The notes under the pieces: generated by a model
What the model saw: only the letters and a program-made list of their open reading frames with translations
What the model was told of the DNA's origin: nothing
Databases searched by the model: none
Assembly (NCBI RefSeq): GCF_900105175.1
Contig: NZ_LT629771.1
Location: 5,910,622 to 5,974,621, forward strand
Direction of reading: 5' to 3'
Origin: Jiangella sp. DSM 45060
Lineage (GTDB): Bacteria > Actinomycetota > Actinomycetes > Jiangellales > Jiangellaceae
DNA: 64,000 bases
Shown here: positions 1 through 9,615 of the stretch, in pieces
How the letters are laid out: each line of letters opens with the position of its first letter
Numbering within the stretch: the stretch's first letter is position 1
Position numbers and translations under genes: made by a program

Positions 1-2
1 AG

Positions 3-170
3 GTCAGCGACGGCTCGGGCTGGTTCGGCTTCGTCGACGTTCCGCCCGGCGTGTACCTGGCCCGCTACGACCTGCCCGACCGCGTGACCGGCGCTCCCAT
101 CACCGTCGTGCGAGTGCGGGCGGGTGAGCTGGCCGGCACGCGCACGCCGCCGTTCATCGCGCTGCCGTAG
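3..170 (+). CDS. C-terminal end of an unidentified protein (5' truncated by window)
   Basis: An open frame enters from the left edge and stops at TAG 168-170, leaving 55 residues. The fragment is rich in aromatic, Gly and Val residues (for example GWFGFVDVPPGVYLARYDL) and looks like the last strands of a beta-sandwich, such as a carboxypeptidase-regulatory-like or other Ig-like module at the end of a secreted protein. That reading is inference from composition only. Too little is present to name the protein. The next gene starts 9 bases downstream on the same strand. Confidence 0.6.
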   Translation, partial: VSDGSGWFGFVDVPPGVYLARYDLPDRVTGAPITVVRVRAGELAGTRTPPFIALP

Positions 171-179
171 CCTCGGACG

Positions 180-740
180 ATGAGCAGCTTCGGCGTCGTC
201 GGCGCGCGGCTCTACGCCTGGTTCAACCGCCACCCCGAGTCCAACCGGGTGGTGGTCGACCTCGCGGAGCTGCGCGCCGGCGAGCCGGTCCTGGAGGTCG
301 GCTGCGGTCCGGGCGTCGCGCTCGAACTGGCCGCCGCCGTCGCCGGCCCCGAGCACGTCGCCGCGGTCGAGCCGTCCGAGACGTTCGTCGCCATGGCCCG
401 CAAGCGGGTGCCCGGGGCGGACGTCCGCGTGGCCGGCGCCGAGGACGTCCCGTTCGCCGACGGCTCGTTCGCGGCCATCTACACGCTGGCCTCCATGCAC
501 CACTGGGACGACCGCGACGCCGGTCTGGCCACACTGTGCGCGAAGCTGCGCCCGGGCGGCCGCCTGGTGCTGGCCGAACGGCTGCTCGACCGGCCCGGCC
601 ACGGCATCACCCCGGCCCAGATCGGCGAGGTGACGGGCCGGCTGACCGGCTTCGGCCAGATCGGCGTCCGCACCGAGCAGCGCGACGTCGGCCGCAAGAC
701 ACTGATCGCCGTCATCTCCGAGCGACCCCGCGCCGCTTGA
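180..740 (+). CDS. Class I SAM-dependent methyltransferase
   Basis: 186-residue protein of the Methyltransf_11 type. Motif I is VLEVGCGPG at residues 37-45, where the acidic residue and glycine loop hold S-adenosylmethionine; motif II/III follow around AAVEPSE and YTLASMHHWDD, and a post-motif LRPGGRLVLAERL lies near residue 125. The methyl acceptor is unknown; the small size (family usually 200-270) suggests little more than the Rossmann core. It is soluble, with no signal peptide. It lies 9 bases after the preceding partial gene and 31 bases before the GH116 gene on the same strand, so co-transcription is possible but shared function is not evident. Confidence 0.8.
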   Translation: MSSFGVVGARLYAWFNRHPESNRVVVDLAELRAGEPVLEVGCGPGVALELAAAVAGPEHVAAVEPSETFVAMARKRVPGADVRVAGAEDVPFADGSFAAIYTLASMHHWDDRDAGLATLCAKLRPGGRLVLAERLLDRPGHGITPAQIGEVTGRLTGFGQIGVRTEQRDVGRKTLIAVISERPRAA

Positions 741-771
741 CATGGAACGCCGTTGCACGTGAGGTCGGACC

Positions 772-3210
772 ATGACGCCGGAATGGCCGGTCCTGCGCCG
801 GTACGACGCCGACCACTCGCTGCGCATCGCCCTGCCGCTCGGTGGCATCGGGACGGGGACGGTATCGCTCGGCGGCCGCGGCGACCTGCGCGACTGGGAG
901 CTGCGCAACCAGCCGGCCAAGGGTTTCGCGCCGCGCGACAGCTTCTTCGCGATCAGGGCGGGTGACGCCGTCCGGGCGCTGGAGGGGCCGATCGACCCCG
1001 TGCTGTACGAGGGCTGGGAGGGCGCCGCGGTGCCCAACCACAGCCTGCCCCGGTTCGCACGCTCGCAGTTCCTGGCCGCGTACCCGCTCGGGCAGGTGCT
1101 GCTCGACGACCCCGCCGTCCCCGTGACGGTGCGGCTGCAGGCGTTCAACCCGCTGGTCCCGGCCGACGTCGAAGCGAGCTCGCTGCCTGTCGCGGTGCTG
1201 CGCTACGCCGTCACCAACCTCAGCGATGAGGCGCAGCAGATCACGGTCGCCGGCAGCGTCCGCAACCCCGGCGACGACCCCCGCAACGAGCGCCGCGACG
1301 ACGGCGTCCTGCTCCGGTCCGGCGGCGACGTCGAGGGCGAGCGCTGGGGCTCGATCGCCCTGGCCGTCCTCGACGAGGACGACGTCACCGTCCGCACGAC
1401 ATGGGCCGGGTCCAGCTGGGGCGGCCCGCTGCTGGACTTCTGGGACGACCTCGCCGCCGACGGACGGCTGGACGAGCGGCCCGCCGACGGCGAGCCGGTG
1501 GCGTCGGTCGCGGCGCTGCGCACGCTCGGGCCGGGCGAGACGCACGCGTTCACGTTCCTGCTCACCTGGCACTTCCCGAACCGGCTGGACTGGCGCGGCG
1601 AGACCGTCATCGGCAACCACTACACGCAGGCGTACGGCGACGCCTGGGACGCCGTCACCGCGATCGCCCCGCGGCTGGCCGGCCTGGAGGAGCGCACCGT
1701 CGCCTTCGTCGGCGCCCTGACCGGCAGCGACCTGCCCGCTCCGCTCGTCGAGGCCGCGCTCGCCAACGTCAGCACGCTGCGCTCGCCGACCTGCTTCCGC
1801 ACCCCGGACGGCCGCTTCTACGGCTGGGAGGGCTGCCACGACGACAGCGGCAGCTGCTACGGCAACTGCACGCACGTCTGGAACTACGAGCACACGACGC
1901 CGTACCTGTTCGGCGAGCTGGCGCGGTCGATGCGCGAGCTGGAGTTCCGGCACGCCACCGGCGCCGACGGCCACATGAGCTTCCGGCTGGAGCTGCCGCT
2001 GGACCGGTCCCGCGAGCACGGCGTCGCCGCGGCCGACGGGCAGATGGGCTGCCTGGTGAAGCTGCACCGCGAGTGGCGGCTCAGCGGCGACGACGACCTG
2101 CTGCGCTCGCTCTGGCCGGCCGCGCGCCGGGCGCTGGAGTTCGCCTGGATCCCCGGCGGCTGGGACGCCGACCGCGACGGCGTCATGGAGGGCTCGCAGC
2201 ACAACACCATGGACGTCGAGTACTTCGGCCCGAACCCCCAGGTCGGCGGCTGGTACCTCGCGGCGCTGCGGGCGGCGGAGGAGATGGCCCGGCACCTCGG
2301 CGACGACGAGTTCGCCGCCACGTGCGCGGACCTGTTCGCCCGCGGCAGCGCCTGGATCGACGACCACCTGTTCAACGGCGAGTACTACCGGCACGAGATC
2401 CGCCCGCCGGGCAGCGAGGACGCCATCGCGCCGGGGCTGCGGCTGCCCGGCATCGGCGCCCGCGACCTCACCGCGCCGGAGCTGCAGATCGGCGACGGCT
2501 GCCTCACCGACCAGCTGGTCGGCCAGCACGCCGCCCGGCTCACCGGCCTCGGCGATCTGCTCGACGATGCGCACGTGCGCACGACCATGCGCAGCATCGT
2601 CCGGCACAACGACCGCACCGCGCCGGGCGCGCCGTTCAACCCCAAGCGCAGCTACGCACTGGCCGGCGAACCGGGACTGCTGGTCGCGTCGTACCCGCAC
2701 GGCAACCGCCCGCAGCGCCCGTTCCCCTACTTCGCCGAGGTGTGGACCGGGCTGGAGTACACCGCGGCCATCGGGCTGCTGCAGGCCGGGCTCACCGACG
2801 CGGCGGTCGGCATCGTCGAGGCGGTCCGCAGCCGCTTCGACGGACGCCGCCGCAACCCGTTCGACGAGGCCGAGTGCGGCCACCACTACGTCCGCGCCAT
2901 GGCCGCCTGGGGCACCATCCCCGCCCTGACCGGGTTCGGGTACGACGGCGTCAGCGGCACGCTGCGCTTCGCGGCCGCGGACCTCGCCGCCGGCCCGGTC
3001 ACGTGGTTCTGGGCCTCCGGCGACGCGTGGGGCACGGCCACCCAGGCCGCGTCCGGCGACGGCGTGCGCGTGCGCGTGACGGTGGGCGGCGGCCGGCTGC
3101 GGCTGGACACGCTCGCGATCGACGGCGTCGGCGCCACGGCGGGGGCCGGCCGCGTACTCTCGACCGGTGAGTCCGCCGATGCAACCATGGGCGGTCGACG
3201 AATGTCATAA
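772..3210 (+). CDS. GH116-family glycosidase (GBA2/DUF608-like)
   Basis: 812 residues, close to full family length. The N-terminal beta-sandwich domain opens with the diagnostic glycine-rich block PLGGIGTGTVSLGGRGDLRDWELRN (in part, residues 22-46). The C-terminal (alpha/alpha)6 barrel carries the conserved blocks QHNTMDVEYFGPN (near residue 477), GDGCLTDQLVGQ (near 574) and FAEVWTGLEYT (near 653). The family contains non-lysosomal glucosylceramidases and beta-glucosidases/xylosidases acting on aryl or lipid glycosides; the substrate here cannot be set. There is no signal peptide, so action in the cytoplasm is likely. ATG 772 follows a GAGGT stretch about 10 bases upstream. It ends 5 bases before the SARP-type regulator on the same strand. 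Confidence 0.85.
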   Translation: MTPEWPVLRRYDADHSLRIALPLGGIGTGTVSLGGRGDLRDWELRNQPAKGFAPRDSFFAIRAGDAVRALEGPIDPVLYEGWEGAAVPNHSLPRFARSQFLAAYPLGQVLLDDPAVPVTVRLQAFNPLVPADVEASSLPVAVLRYAVTNLSDEAQQITVAGSVRNPGDDPRNERRDDGVLLRSGGDVEGERWGSIALAVLDEDDVTVRTTWAGSSWGGPLLDFWDDLAADGRLDERPADGEPVASVAALRTLGPGETHAFTFLLTWHFPNRLDWRGETVIGNHYTQAYGDAWDAVTAIAPRLAGLEERTVAFVGALTGSDLPAPLVEAALANVSTLRSPTCFRTPDGRFYGWEGCHDDSGSCYGNCTHVWNYEHTTPYLFGELARSMRELEFRHATGADGHMSFRLELPLDRSREHGVAAADGQMGCLVKLHREWRLSGDDDLLRSLWPAARRALEFAWIPGGWDADRDGVMEGSQHNTMDVEYFGPNPQVGGWYLAALRAAEEMARHLGDDEFAATCADLFARGSAWIDDHLFNGEYYRHEIRPPGSEDAIAPGLRLPGIGARDLTAPELQIGDGCLTDQLVGQHAARLTGLGDLLDDAHVRTTMRSIVRHNDRTAPGAPFNPKRSYALAGEPGLLVASYPHGNRPQRPFPYFAEVWTGLEYTAAIGLLQAGLTDAAVGIVEAVRSRFDGRRRNPFDEAECGHHYVRAMAAWGTIPALTGFGYDGVSGTLRFAAADLAAGPVTWFWASGDAWGTATQAASGDGVRVRVTVGGGRLRLDTLAIDGVGATAGAGRVLSTGESADATMGGRRMS

Positions 3211-3215
3211 CCAAG

Positions 3216-6014
3216 GTGAGCACCCGCGTCGAGATCGATCTGCTCGGCCCGATGCGCCTGCGGGCGGACGGGCGGACCCTCGACGTCACCACCGGCCGGC
3301 TCCGCGCGCTCATCGCCGTCCTGGCGCTGTCGGCCGGCCGCACCGTCACCGTGGCCCAGCTGATCGAGGCGCTGTGGGCCGAGCAGCTCCCGGCCAGCCC
3401 GCGGCGCAGCGTCCAGACCTACGTCACACGGCTGCGCACGCTGTTCGGCGCTGACCTCATCGCCACCAGCGCCACCGGCTACGTGCTGCACATCGACCCC
3501 GACGCCGTCGACGTGCTGCGGTTCCAGCGGCTGCTCGAGCGCGCCGACGGCAGCGCCGACCCCGTGCGGCAACGGGCGCACCTCACCGAGGCGCTGGCGC
3601 TGTGGCGTGGGCGTCCGTTCGACGACGTCGAGTCCGACTGGCTGGCCGGCACCGAGGCGCCGCGGCTGGCCGAGCGGTACCTCGGCGCGCAGGAGCGGCG
3701 CATCGCCCTCGACCTCGAGCTGGGTCGCCCGGCCGACCTCGTCCCGGAGCTGCGCGAGCTGACCGCCGCCCACCCGCTCCGCGAGCCGGCGTGGGCGCTG
3801 CTGCTGGAGGCGCTGGAGCGGTCCGAGCGGCGGGCCGAGGCGCTGGTGCAGTATGAGCGGGTGCGGGCCCGGCTCTCCACCGACCTCGGCGTCGAGCCCG
3901 GCCCGCGGCTGCAGGCGGTGTACGCGCGGCTGCTCGCGCACACCCCGGCGCGGCGGACGGCGCCCACGGTGCGCCGGGTACCCCGTCAGCTGCCCGCCGA
4001 CGTCCCCGACTTCGTCGGCCGGGGCGACGCGCTGGCGCTGCTGGACCACGCGGCCGCCACCTCGCCCGTCGCGACCGTGTCGGGCACCGCCGGCGTCGGC
4101 AAGACGACGTTGGCCGTGCACTGGGCGCACCGCGTCTCCGACCGGTTCCCCGACGGCCAGCTCTACGTCGACCTGCGCGGCTTCGACCCCGACCGACCAC
4201 CGGTCGACCCCACCGACGCGATCCGCGGCTTCCTCGACGCGCTGCGGGTGCCGCACGAGCTGATCCCGGCCGACGCCGACGGTCAGGCCGCGCTCTACCG
4301 CAGCGTGCTGGCCGGGCGCCGGCTGCTGGTGCTGCTCGACAACGCCCGCGACGCGCGTCAGGCCCGCCCGCTGCTGCCCGGCTCGGCCGACTGCCTGACG
4401 CTCGTGACCAGCCGCGACCAGCTGATCGGCCTGACGGCCACGGCCGGCGCGCGCGCCGTCACACTGGACCTCCCGCCGGTCACCGACGCCCGCGAGCTGC
4501 TGGTGCGGCGCATCGGCGTGCGCGCCGCGGCCGCGCCCCACGTCGTCGACGAGCTGGTCGCGCTGTGCGCCCGGCTGCCGCTGGCGCTCGCCGTGGCCGC
4601 TGCCCGGGTGGCGGAGCAGCCCGAATCGCTGGAGTACCGCGTGGCGGAGCTGCGGGCGGCCAGCGGCGGGCTCGAGGCGTTCGCCGCCGACGACGCCACC
4701 ATCGACCTGCGCTCGGTGTTCTCGTGGTCCTACGACGGCCTGAGCGACCCCGCCGCCCGGCTGTTCCGGCTGGCCGGCTCCGCGCCCGGGCCCGACATCG
4801 GCGTCGCCGCCGCGGCCGCGCTCGCCGGGCTCGACGCCGACGTCGTCCGCCCGCTGCTGGGCGAGCTGACCCGCGCCCACCTCCTGACCGAGCACCGCCC
4901 GGGCCGCTACGGCGCACACGACCTGCTGCGTGCGTACGCCGCCGAGCTGGCCGAGGCCGGCCCGGCCGAGCCCGCGCTGGCGCTCGGCCGGCTGCTCGAC
5001 CACTACCTCGCCACCGCGCTGGCGGCCAGCCGGCCGCTGCGTTCGGACCGCGAGACGTACGAGCCGGTCCCGCCGCCGACGGCCGGCCCCGAGGTGGCCG
5101 AGCGCATCGCCGGCGCCGACGCCGCACGCGCGTGGTTCGCCGCCGAACGGCGCACGCTGCTGGCCGCCGTCGACGCCGCGGCCGACCGCGGTTACGCCGT
5201 CCACGCGTGGCAGCTGGCGTGGGCGCTCACCATCGACCTCGACTGGCGCGGACGGTGGCGCGACATCGCGCGGGTGAACAGCTCGGCGCTGCTGGCCGTC
5301 CGTCTCCTCGACGACACCGAGCCGACGGCGCACCTGCACCGGCTGCTCGGCCGCGCCTACGGCTACCTCGACCGCTACGACGACGCCGAGGCGCACCTGC
5401 AGAGCGCGTTGCGGCTCTACGCCGAGCGCGACGACCTCGTCGGGCAGGCGCGGACGCTGCGGTCGCTGGGCGTGGTGAAGGAGCGCACCGGCCGGCACCA
5501 GGAGTCGCTCGACCACGACCTCGACGCGCTGGCGCTGTTCCGGCGCATCGGCCAGCCGGCCGGGCTGGCGGGCGCGCTGAACGCCGTCGGGTGGGGGCAG
5601 GCGATGCTCGGCAACTACCAGCGGACGCTGGAGTTCGCCGGCCAGGCGCTGGAGATCCTGCGCGGCCTGGACGACCGTCTCGCCGAGGCGGCGACGCTCG
5701 ACACCCTGGGGTTCGCGCACCACCACCTGGGCGCCTACGACCGCGCCGTCGACTGCTTCGAGCGCGCGCTGGACCTACTGCGCGAGCTCGACGGCCTCTA
5801 CTACGAAGTGGTCACATTGCGGAAGCTCGCCGACAGCCACGAAGCGGCCGGCGACACCGTCGCCGCCGCGCAGGTGCGTCGACTGGCCGTGGCCGCCCTG
5901 GACGAGCTGGGCGAGCGCGGCACCGAACGGCTGCGGGCGGAGCTGACCGCGTCGGTCACTGCTGAGCGGGACGGGCCTCCGGGTCGGCCGGGGCGGCAGC
6001 CGGCGTCTCGGTAG
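3216..6014 (+). CDS. AfsR/SARP-type regulator: wHTH, BTAD, NB-ARC, TPR
   Basis: 932 residues, GTG start. Domains in order: OmpR-like winged helix (about 1-95), bacterial transcriptional activation domain BTAD (about 100-245), a STAND/NB-ARC ATPase with Walker A GTAGVGKTT near residue 291 and Walker B RRLLVLLDNA near 370, then TPR-like helical repeats from about residue 690 to the end. Proteins of this plan (AfsR) activate secondary metabolism or stress genes by binding direct repeats and are switched by nucleotide hydrolysis and TPR contacts. The target is unknown; no biosynthetic cluster adjoins it, so the nearest candidate is the GH116 gene 5 bases upstream. Its 3' end overlaps the convergent tatA gene by 59 bases. 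Confidence 0.88.
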   Translation: MSTRVEIDLLGPMRLRADGRTLDVTTGRLRALIAVLALSAGRTVTVAQLIEALWAEQLPASPRRSVQTYVTRLRTLFGADLIATSATGYVLHIDPDAVDVLRFQRLLERADGSADPVRQRAHLTEALALWRGRPFDDVESDWLAGTEAPRLAERYLGAQERRIALDLELGRPADLVPELRELTAAHPLREPAWALLLEALERSERRAEALVQYERVRARLSTDLGVEPGPRLQAVYARLLAHTPARRTAPTVRRVPRQLPADVPDFVGRGDALALLDHAAATSPVATVSGTAGVGKTTLAVHWAHRVSDRFPDGQLYVDLRGFDPDRPPVDPTDAIRGFLDALRVPHELIPADADGQAALYRSVLAGRRLLVLLDNARDARQARPLLPGSADCLTLVTSRDQLIGLTATAGARAVTLDLPPVTDARELLVRRIGVRAAAAPHVVDELVALCARLPLALAVAAARVAEQPESLEYRVAELRAASGGLEAFAADDATIDLRSVFSWSYDGLSDPAARLFRLAGSAPGPDIGVAAAAALAGLDADVVRPLLGELTRAHLLTEHRPGRYGAHDLLRAYAAELAEAGPAEPALALGRLLDHYLATALAASRPLRSDRETYEPVPPPTAGPEVAERIAGADAARAWFAAERRTLLAAVDAAADRGYAVHAWQLAWALTIDLDWRGRWRDIARVNSSALLAVRLLDDTEPTAHLHRLLGRAYGYLDRYDDAEAHLQSALRLYAERDDLVGQARTLRSLGVVKERTGRHQESLDHDLDALALFRRIGQPAGLAGALNAVGWGQAMLGNYQRTLEFAGQALEILRGLDDRLAEAATLDTLGFAHHHLGAYDRAVDCFERALDLLRELDGLYYEVVTLRKLADSHEAAGDTVAAAQVRRLAVAALDELGERGTERLRAELTASVTAERDGPPGRPGRQPASR

Positions 6015-6258
6015 CGGGCTCGGCCGAGGCCGGCTGCGCGGCGCTGGCCTGCGCCGTCGAGGCCTGCGGCTGCGCCGGTGCAGGGTTCACGATGACCGCG
6101 TTGGACGCATCGCTGTCGGCCGGCTTGGACATCTCGCTCTTGAAGATCTTCAGCGACTGCCCGATGCCACGAGCCATCTCCGGCATCCGCTTCGCGCCGA
6201 AAAGCAGGAAGATGACGATGAGGCCGATGATCAGCTCAGGTGTACCGATGTTAGGCAT
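5956..6258 (-). CDS. tatA: Sec-independent translocase protein TatA
   Basis: 100 residues. The N-terminus (MPNIGTPELIIGLIVIFLLF) is the single TatA membrane helix, followed by the FGAKRMPEMARGIGQ hinge and amphipathic helix; the rest is a long Ala/Pro/Glu-rich tail. TatA oligomers form the export channel of the twin-arginine pathway in the cytoplasmic membrane. The start at 6258 is chosen because it places the helix at the extreme N-terminus; an upstream in-frame start at 6312 would add a non-conserved Arg-rich leader. No tatC or tatB is adjacent, so this is a solitary copy, possibly one of several. It is divergent from a small secreted protein and its 3' end overlaps the SARP gene. Confidence 0.9.
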   Translation of the reverse strand: MPNIGTPELIIGLIVIFLLFGAKRMPEMARGIGQSLKIFKSEMSKPADSDASNAVIVNPAPAQPQASTAQASAAQPASAEPATETPAAAPADPEARPAQQ

Positions 6259-6365
6259 TGAGTCACTTCTTCCCTGACAGGTACCGGTCCTCCCCATCGT
6301 ACGCCTGCCCACTTGCGGGTATGGTTGGCGCGGTTCGGGGGATGCCGCTTCAGGAGGTCACAGCC

Positions 6366-6773
6366 ATGTCGGGTCGCCGCTCCGGGGACCACGCGGGCCA
6401 CCGCGTGCTCCGGAAGCTCTGGGCGCTCCCGGCCATCCTGCTCTCCGGCGCCCTCATGCTGGTCACGTCCGGTCCGCCGGCCGCCGCCGCGCCGTCCGGC
6501 CAGCAGCGCGGCTCGTCCGTCGCCGCGGCGGCCGGAGACCACGGGTCCCCCGCGCCGTCCGTCGGCGGCATCGACGACCTCGCCGACCTCACGCTCGTCG
6601 CGACGGCCGTCACCGTGAAGCTCGGCTACGCGCCGCCCGTCCCGGCGGGCAGCGTCGTCGGGCCGCTCGACCTGTTCCCGCTGGAGGCCGCGTCCACGCC
6701 GGCCGACCGCATCCCGGCCGACGCCGGCTGGACGCCCACCGACCCGCAGCGCGGGCCGCCCGCGTCCCGGTAG
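6366..6773 (+). CDS. Small secreted hypothetical protein
   Basis: 135 residues with no recognised domain. Residues 1-20 are basic (MSGRRSGDHAGHRVLRKLW), followed by a hydrophobic stretch ALPAILLSGALMLVTSG and an AAAAP cleavage-like site near residue 45, so it is probably a signal peptide and a short secreted Ser/Pro/Ala-rich chain. ATG 6366 is preferred over the upstream ATG 6258 because CAGGAGGT lies about 9 bases before it. It is divergent from tatA and upstream of secDF, with no tandem-arginine motif of the strict SRRxFLK type, so it should be a Sec rather than Tat substrate. Confidence 0.5.
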   Translation: MSGRRSGDHAGHRVLRKLWALPAILLSGALMLVTSGPPAAAAPSGQQRGSSVAAAAGDHGSPAPSVGGIDDLADLTLVATAVTVKLGYAPPVPAGSVVGPLDLFPLEAASTPADRIPADAGWTPTDPQRGPPASR

Positions 6774-6848
6774 GAGACCTCCCCTCAGAACCTCGCCCGA
6801 CGGCGGGCCCATGCCCGCGCGCCGGGCACGTCCCTTGGAGACCTGCCC

Positions 6849-9437
6849 GTGGAACGCACGTCCGCGCTCTACCTCGCGATCGCCGTCATCGCGATCATCC
6901 TGCCCAGCTACGCGCTGGTCCGCCGGCGCGCCCAGAAGCGCGGCGCCGCCACCGACACCGGGCGGTTCTTCCGCGGCGTCACGGCCGTGCTGATCCTCGT
7001 CGGCTCCGGCTTCGTCACGCTCACCGCCAGCCCGAACCTCGGCCTCGATCTCGAGGGCGGCGCGCAGATCGTCCTCGAGACCCAGGACACCGACACCGTC
7101 GAGGCCAACGCCGAGTCCACCGACCGCGCCCTCGAGGTGCTCCGCCGCCGCGTCGACGCGCTCGGCGTCTCGGAGCCGTCGCTGAGCCGGTCCGGCGACC
7201 GCCGCATCATCGTCGAGCTGCCCGGGGTCTCCGACCCGCGTGAGGCCGCCGACGCGCTCGGCCGGACCGCCCAGCTGACGGTGCACCCCGTCCTGGGCTA
7301 CGACACCTCCGGCCAGGTCCCGCCCACGGAGACCCCGCCGGCCACGCCGCCCGCGGAGACCCCGCCCGCCACGCCCCCGGCCACCGAGGGCTCCGTCGGC
7401 GGCGCCATCGCGCCCGAGACCCAGGACGGCGACACCGGCACCGACGTCGTCGCCGGCTCGACGCCCGCGCCGTCCGAGACCCCCGCGCCGTCCGAGACGC
7501 CCGCGCCCGGCGAGACGCCGGCCCCCGAGTCCGGTGAGCAGCTGGTGCTGCCGGACGAGTCCGGCCAGCCGCTGATCCTCGCGCCCACCGCCATGACCGG
7601 CGAGGAGATCAACGGCGCCGACGCCATCTACGACGTGCAGCGCGGCGGCTGGCTCGTCACGCTCGACTTCAGCGGCAGCGGCGGCGACACCTGGGCCCAG
7701 CTCACCAGCGACGCCGCCTGCCAGCCCGACGGCGACCCGACCCGCCGCATCGCGATCGTCCTCGACGAGACCGTCATCTCCTCGCCGAACGTCACCACCA
7801 GCGTCCAGTGCGGCGTCGGCATCCGCGGCGGCCAGACGGAGATCACCGGCGACTTCGACGAGGAGGAGGCCAAGGACCTCGCCGCGCTGGTCGAGGGAGG
7901 CGCGCTCCCCGTCGACGTCACCACCATCGAGCAGCGGGTCGTCGGCCCGACGCTGGGTGAGGCCGCCATCGAGGCCAGCGCCTGGGCGGCGATCATCGGC
8001 ATGGCCCTCACCGCGATCTTCATCGGCGTCGCGTACCGGCTGGTCGGACTCATGGCAGTCATCGCGCTGGTCGGCTACGCCCTCATGTCCTACGCGGCGC
8101 TGAGCGCGCTGGGCGCCACGCTGACGCTGCCGGGCCTGGCCGGTTTCGTGCTGGCCATCGGCATGGCGGTCGACGCGAACGTGCTGATCTTCGAGAGAGC
8201 CCGCGAGGACTACGTCGACGGCAAGACGAAGAGCCTGCGCGGCGCCGTCCAGAGCGGCTTCAAGAACGCGCTCTCGGCCATCGCCGACTCCAACGTCACC
8301 ACGCTGCTGGCCGCCGGGCTGTTGTTCTTCCTCGCCTCCGGCCCGGTCCGCGGCTTCGGCGTCACCCTGACCATCGGTGTGCTCGCGTCGCTGCTGTCGG
8401 CGCTGGTGCTCAGCCGGGTCCTGGTCGAGTGGCTGGTCGACCGCCGCTGGCTGAACCGTCACCCCGACGCCAGCGGCCTGGCGCACCACGGCCGGGTCCG
8501 GCTCTGGCTGCGCCGGCGCAACCCGCAGCTCATGGCACGGCCGCTGCGGTGGCTCCTCATCTCCAGCGTCGCGGTCGTCCTGGCCCTCGGCGGCATCCTC
8601 CTCCGCGGCCTGGAGTTCGGCATCGAGTTCACCGGCGGCCGCCTCATCGAGGTGTCGCCCACCGAGGTCATCGACGTCGACGACGCCCGCACCGTGGTCG
8701 CCGACGCAGGCTTCCCGACGGCGATCGTCCAGGAATCCGGCGACGACGACATCACGGTCCGCGCCAGCGACATGTCCGACGACGACGCTGCCACCGTCAT
8801 CGCCGCGCTCGACGACGCCGGCGGCGGCGCCGAACTCATCCGCGACGAGCTCATCGGACCCAGCCTCGGCGACGAACTGCAGCGCAACGCGCTCATCGCG
8901 CTGGGCGTGGCGCTGGCGGCGCAGCTGGCGTACCTCGCCATCCGGTTCCGCTGGACGTTCGGCACCGGCGCCGTCGTGGCCCTGTTCCAGAACGTCGTGA
9001 TCACCGTCGGCATCTTCGCCTGGATCGGCAAACCGCTCGACGGCATGTTCCTCGCCGCCCTGCTGACGATCATCGGCTACAGCGTCAACGACACCGTCGT
9101 CGTGTTCGACCGCGTCCGAGAGACGTGGACCCGCAAGGACGGCGAGAGGTTCCGCGACGTCGCCAACACGGCGATCCTCAACACGCTGCCGCGGTCGGTG
9201 AACACCGGTGCCAGCACCCTGTTCATCCTCATCGCCCTGCTCGTCCTCGGCGGCGACTCGCTGTCCGACTTCGCGCTCGCGCTGGTCCTGGGCATCCTGG
9301 TCGGCACGTACTCGTCGAACTTCACGGCGGTGCCGCTGACGATCATGCTCGAGGACAAGAAGCCGGCCCCGCCGCCGGCGCCGAAGAAGGTCGACAAGCG
9401 CAGCCGCGAAGACCCCAACTACGGCGCCGTCGTCTGA
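6849..9437 (+). CDS. secDF: SecD-SecF fusion protein translocase subunit
   Basis: 862 residues in a single reading frame. The SecD half has the N-terminal membrane helix, the LGLDLEGGAQIVLET block and the periplasmic P1 region; the SecF half begins near residue 560 with FGIEFTGGRLIEV and has the YSVNDTVVVFDRVRE motif. Six-helix RND-like bundles appear in both halves. Fused SecDF is usual in Bacillus, whereas actinobacteria normally carry separate secD and secF near ruvB and yajC, so this may be a second copy. A Pro/Thr/Glu-rich low-complexity insert (about residues 155-240) sits in the outward-facing part of SecD. SecDF uses the proton gradient to pull proteins out of the Sec channel. GTG start follows TTGGAGA. 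Confidence 0.9.
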   Translation: MERTSALYLAIAVIAIILPSYALVRRRAQKRGAATDTGRFFRGVTAVLILVGSGFVTLTASPNLGLDLEGGAQIVLETQDTDTVEANAESTDRALEVLRRRVDALGVSEPSLSRSGDRRIIVELPGVSDPREAADALGRTAQLTVHPVLGYDTSGQVPPTETPPATPPAETPPATPPATEGSVGGAIAPETQDGDTGTDVVAGSTPAPSETPAPSETPAPGETPAPESGEQLVLPDESGQPLILAPTAMTGEEINGADAIYDVQRGGWLVTLDFSGSGGDTWAQLTSDAACQPDGDPTRRIAIVLDETVISSPNVTTSVQCGVGIRGGQTEITGDFDEEEAKDLAALVEGGALPVDVTTIEQRVVGPTLGEAAIEASAWAAIIGMALTAIFIGVAYRLVGLMAVIALVGYALMSYAALSALGATLTLPGLAGFVLAIGMAVDANVLIFERAREDYVDGKTKSLRGAVQSGFKNALSAIADSNVTTLLAAGLLFFLASGPVRGFGVTLTIGVLASLLSALVLSRVLVEWLVDRRWLNRHPDASGLAHHGRVRLWLRRRNPQLMARPLRWLLISSVAVVLALGGILLRGLEFGIEFTGGRLIEVSPTEVIDVDDARTVVADAGFPTAIVQESGDDDITVRASDMSDDDAATVIAALDDAGGGAELIRDELIGPSLGDELQRNALIALGVALAAQLAYLAIRFRWTFGTGAVVALFQNVVITVGIFAWIGKPLDGMFLAALLTIIGYSVNDTVVVFDRVRETWTRKDGERFRDVANTAILNTLPRSVNTGASTLFILIALLVLGGDSLSDFALALVLGILVGTYSSNFTAVPLTIMLEDKKPAPPPAPKKVDKRSREDPNYGAVV

Positions 9438-9496
9438 CGCCCGGTCGTCCGACGCAGTGGAGGGGACGGTGCCCGCTCGGGTACCGTTTCCCCTCT

Positions 9497-9573
9497 GCCC
9501 GAATAGCTCAGCTGGTCAGAGCAACCGCCTTGTAAGCGGTAGGTCGTCGGTTCGAATCCGACTTCGGGCTCCA
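9497..9573 (+). tRNA. tRNA-Thr (anticodon TGT)
   Basis: A full cloverleaf can be drawn: acceptor arm GCCCGAA (9497-9503) pairs with TTCGGGC (9563-9569); anticodon stem ACCGC/GCGGT encloses loop CTTGTAA with anticodon TGT at 9531-9533; the T arm carries GGTTCGAATCC. Discriminator T is followed by an encoded CCA at 9571-9573. It reads the ACA threonine codon. It stands alone 59 bases after secDF. Confidence 0.97.
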
Positions 9574-9615
9574 TTCACCACGTTCGAGGTCGCGAGGCCA
9601 CGTAGCCCGCGATCC

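Noticed and set aside
712-5726. Very long open frames on the minus strand opposite the glycosidase and SARP genes
   Set aside because: They are the usual antisense frames of high-GC genes: low-complexity Arg/Ala/Gly/Val composition, no domains, and the plus-strand genes are clearly real.
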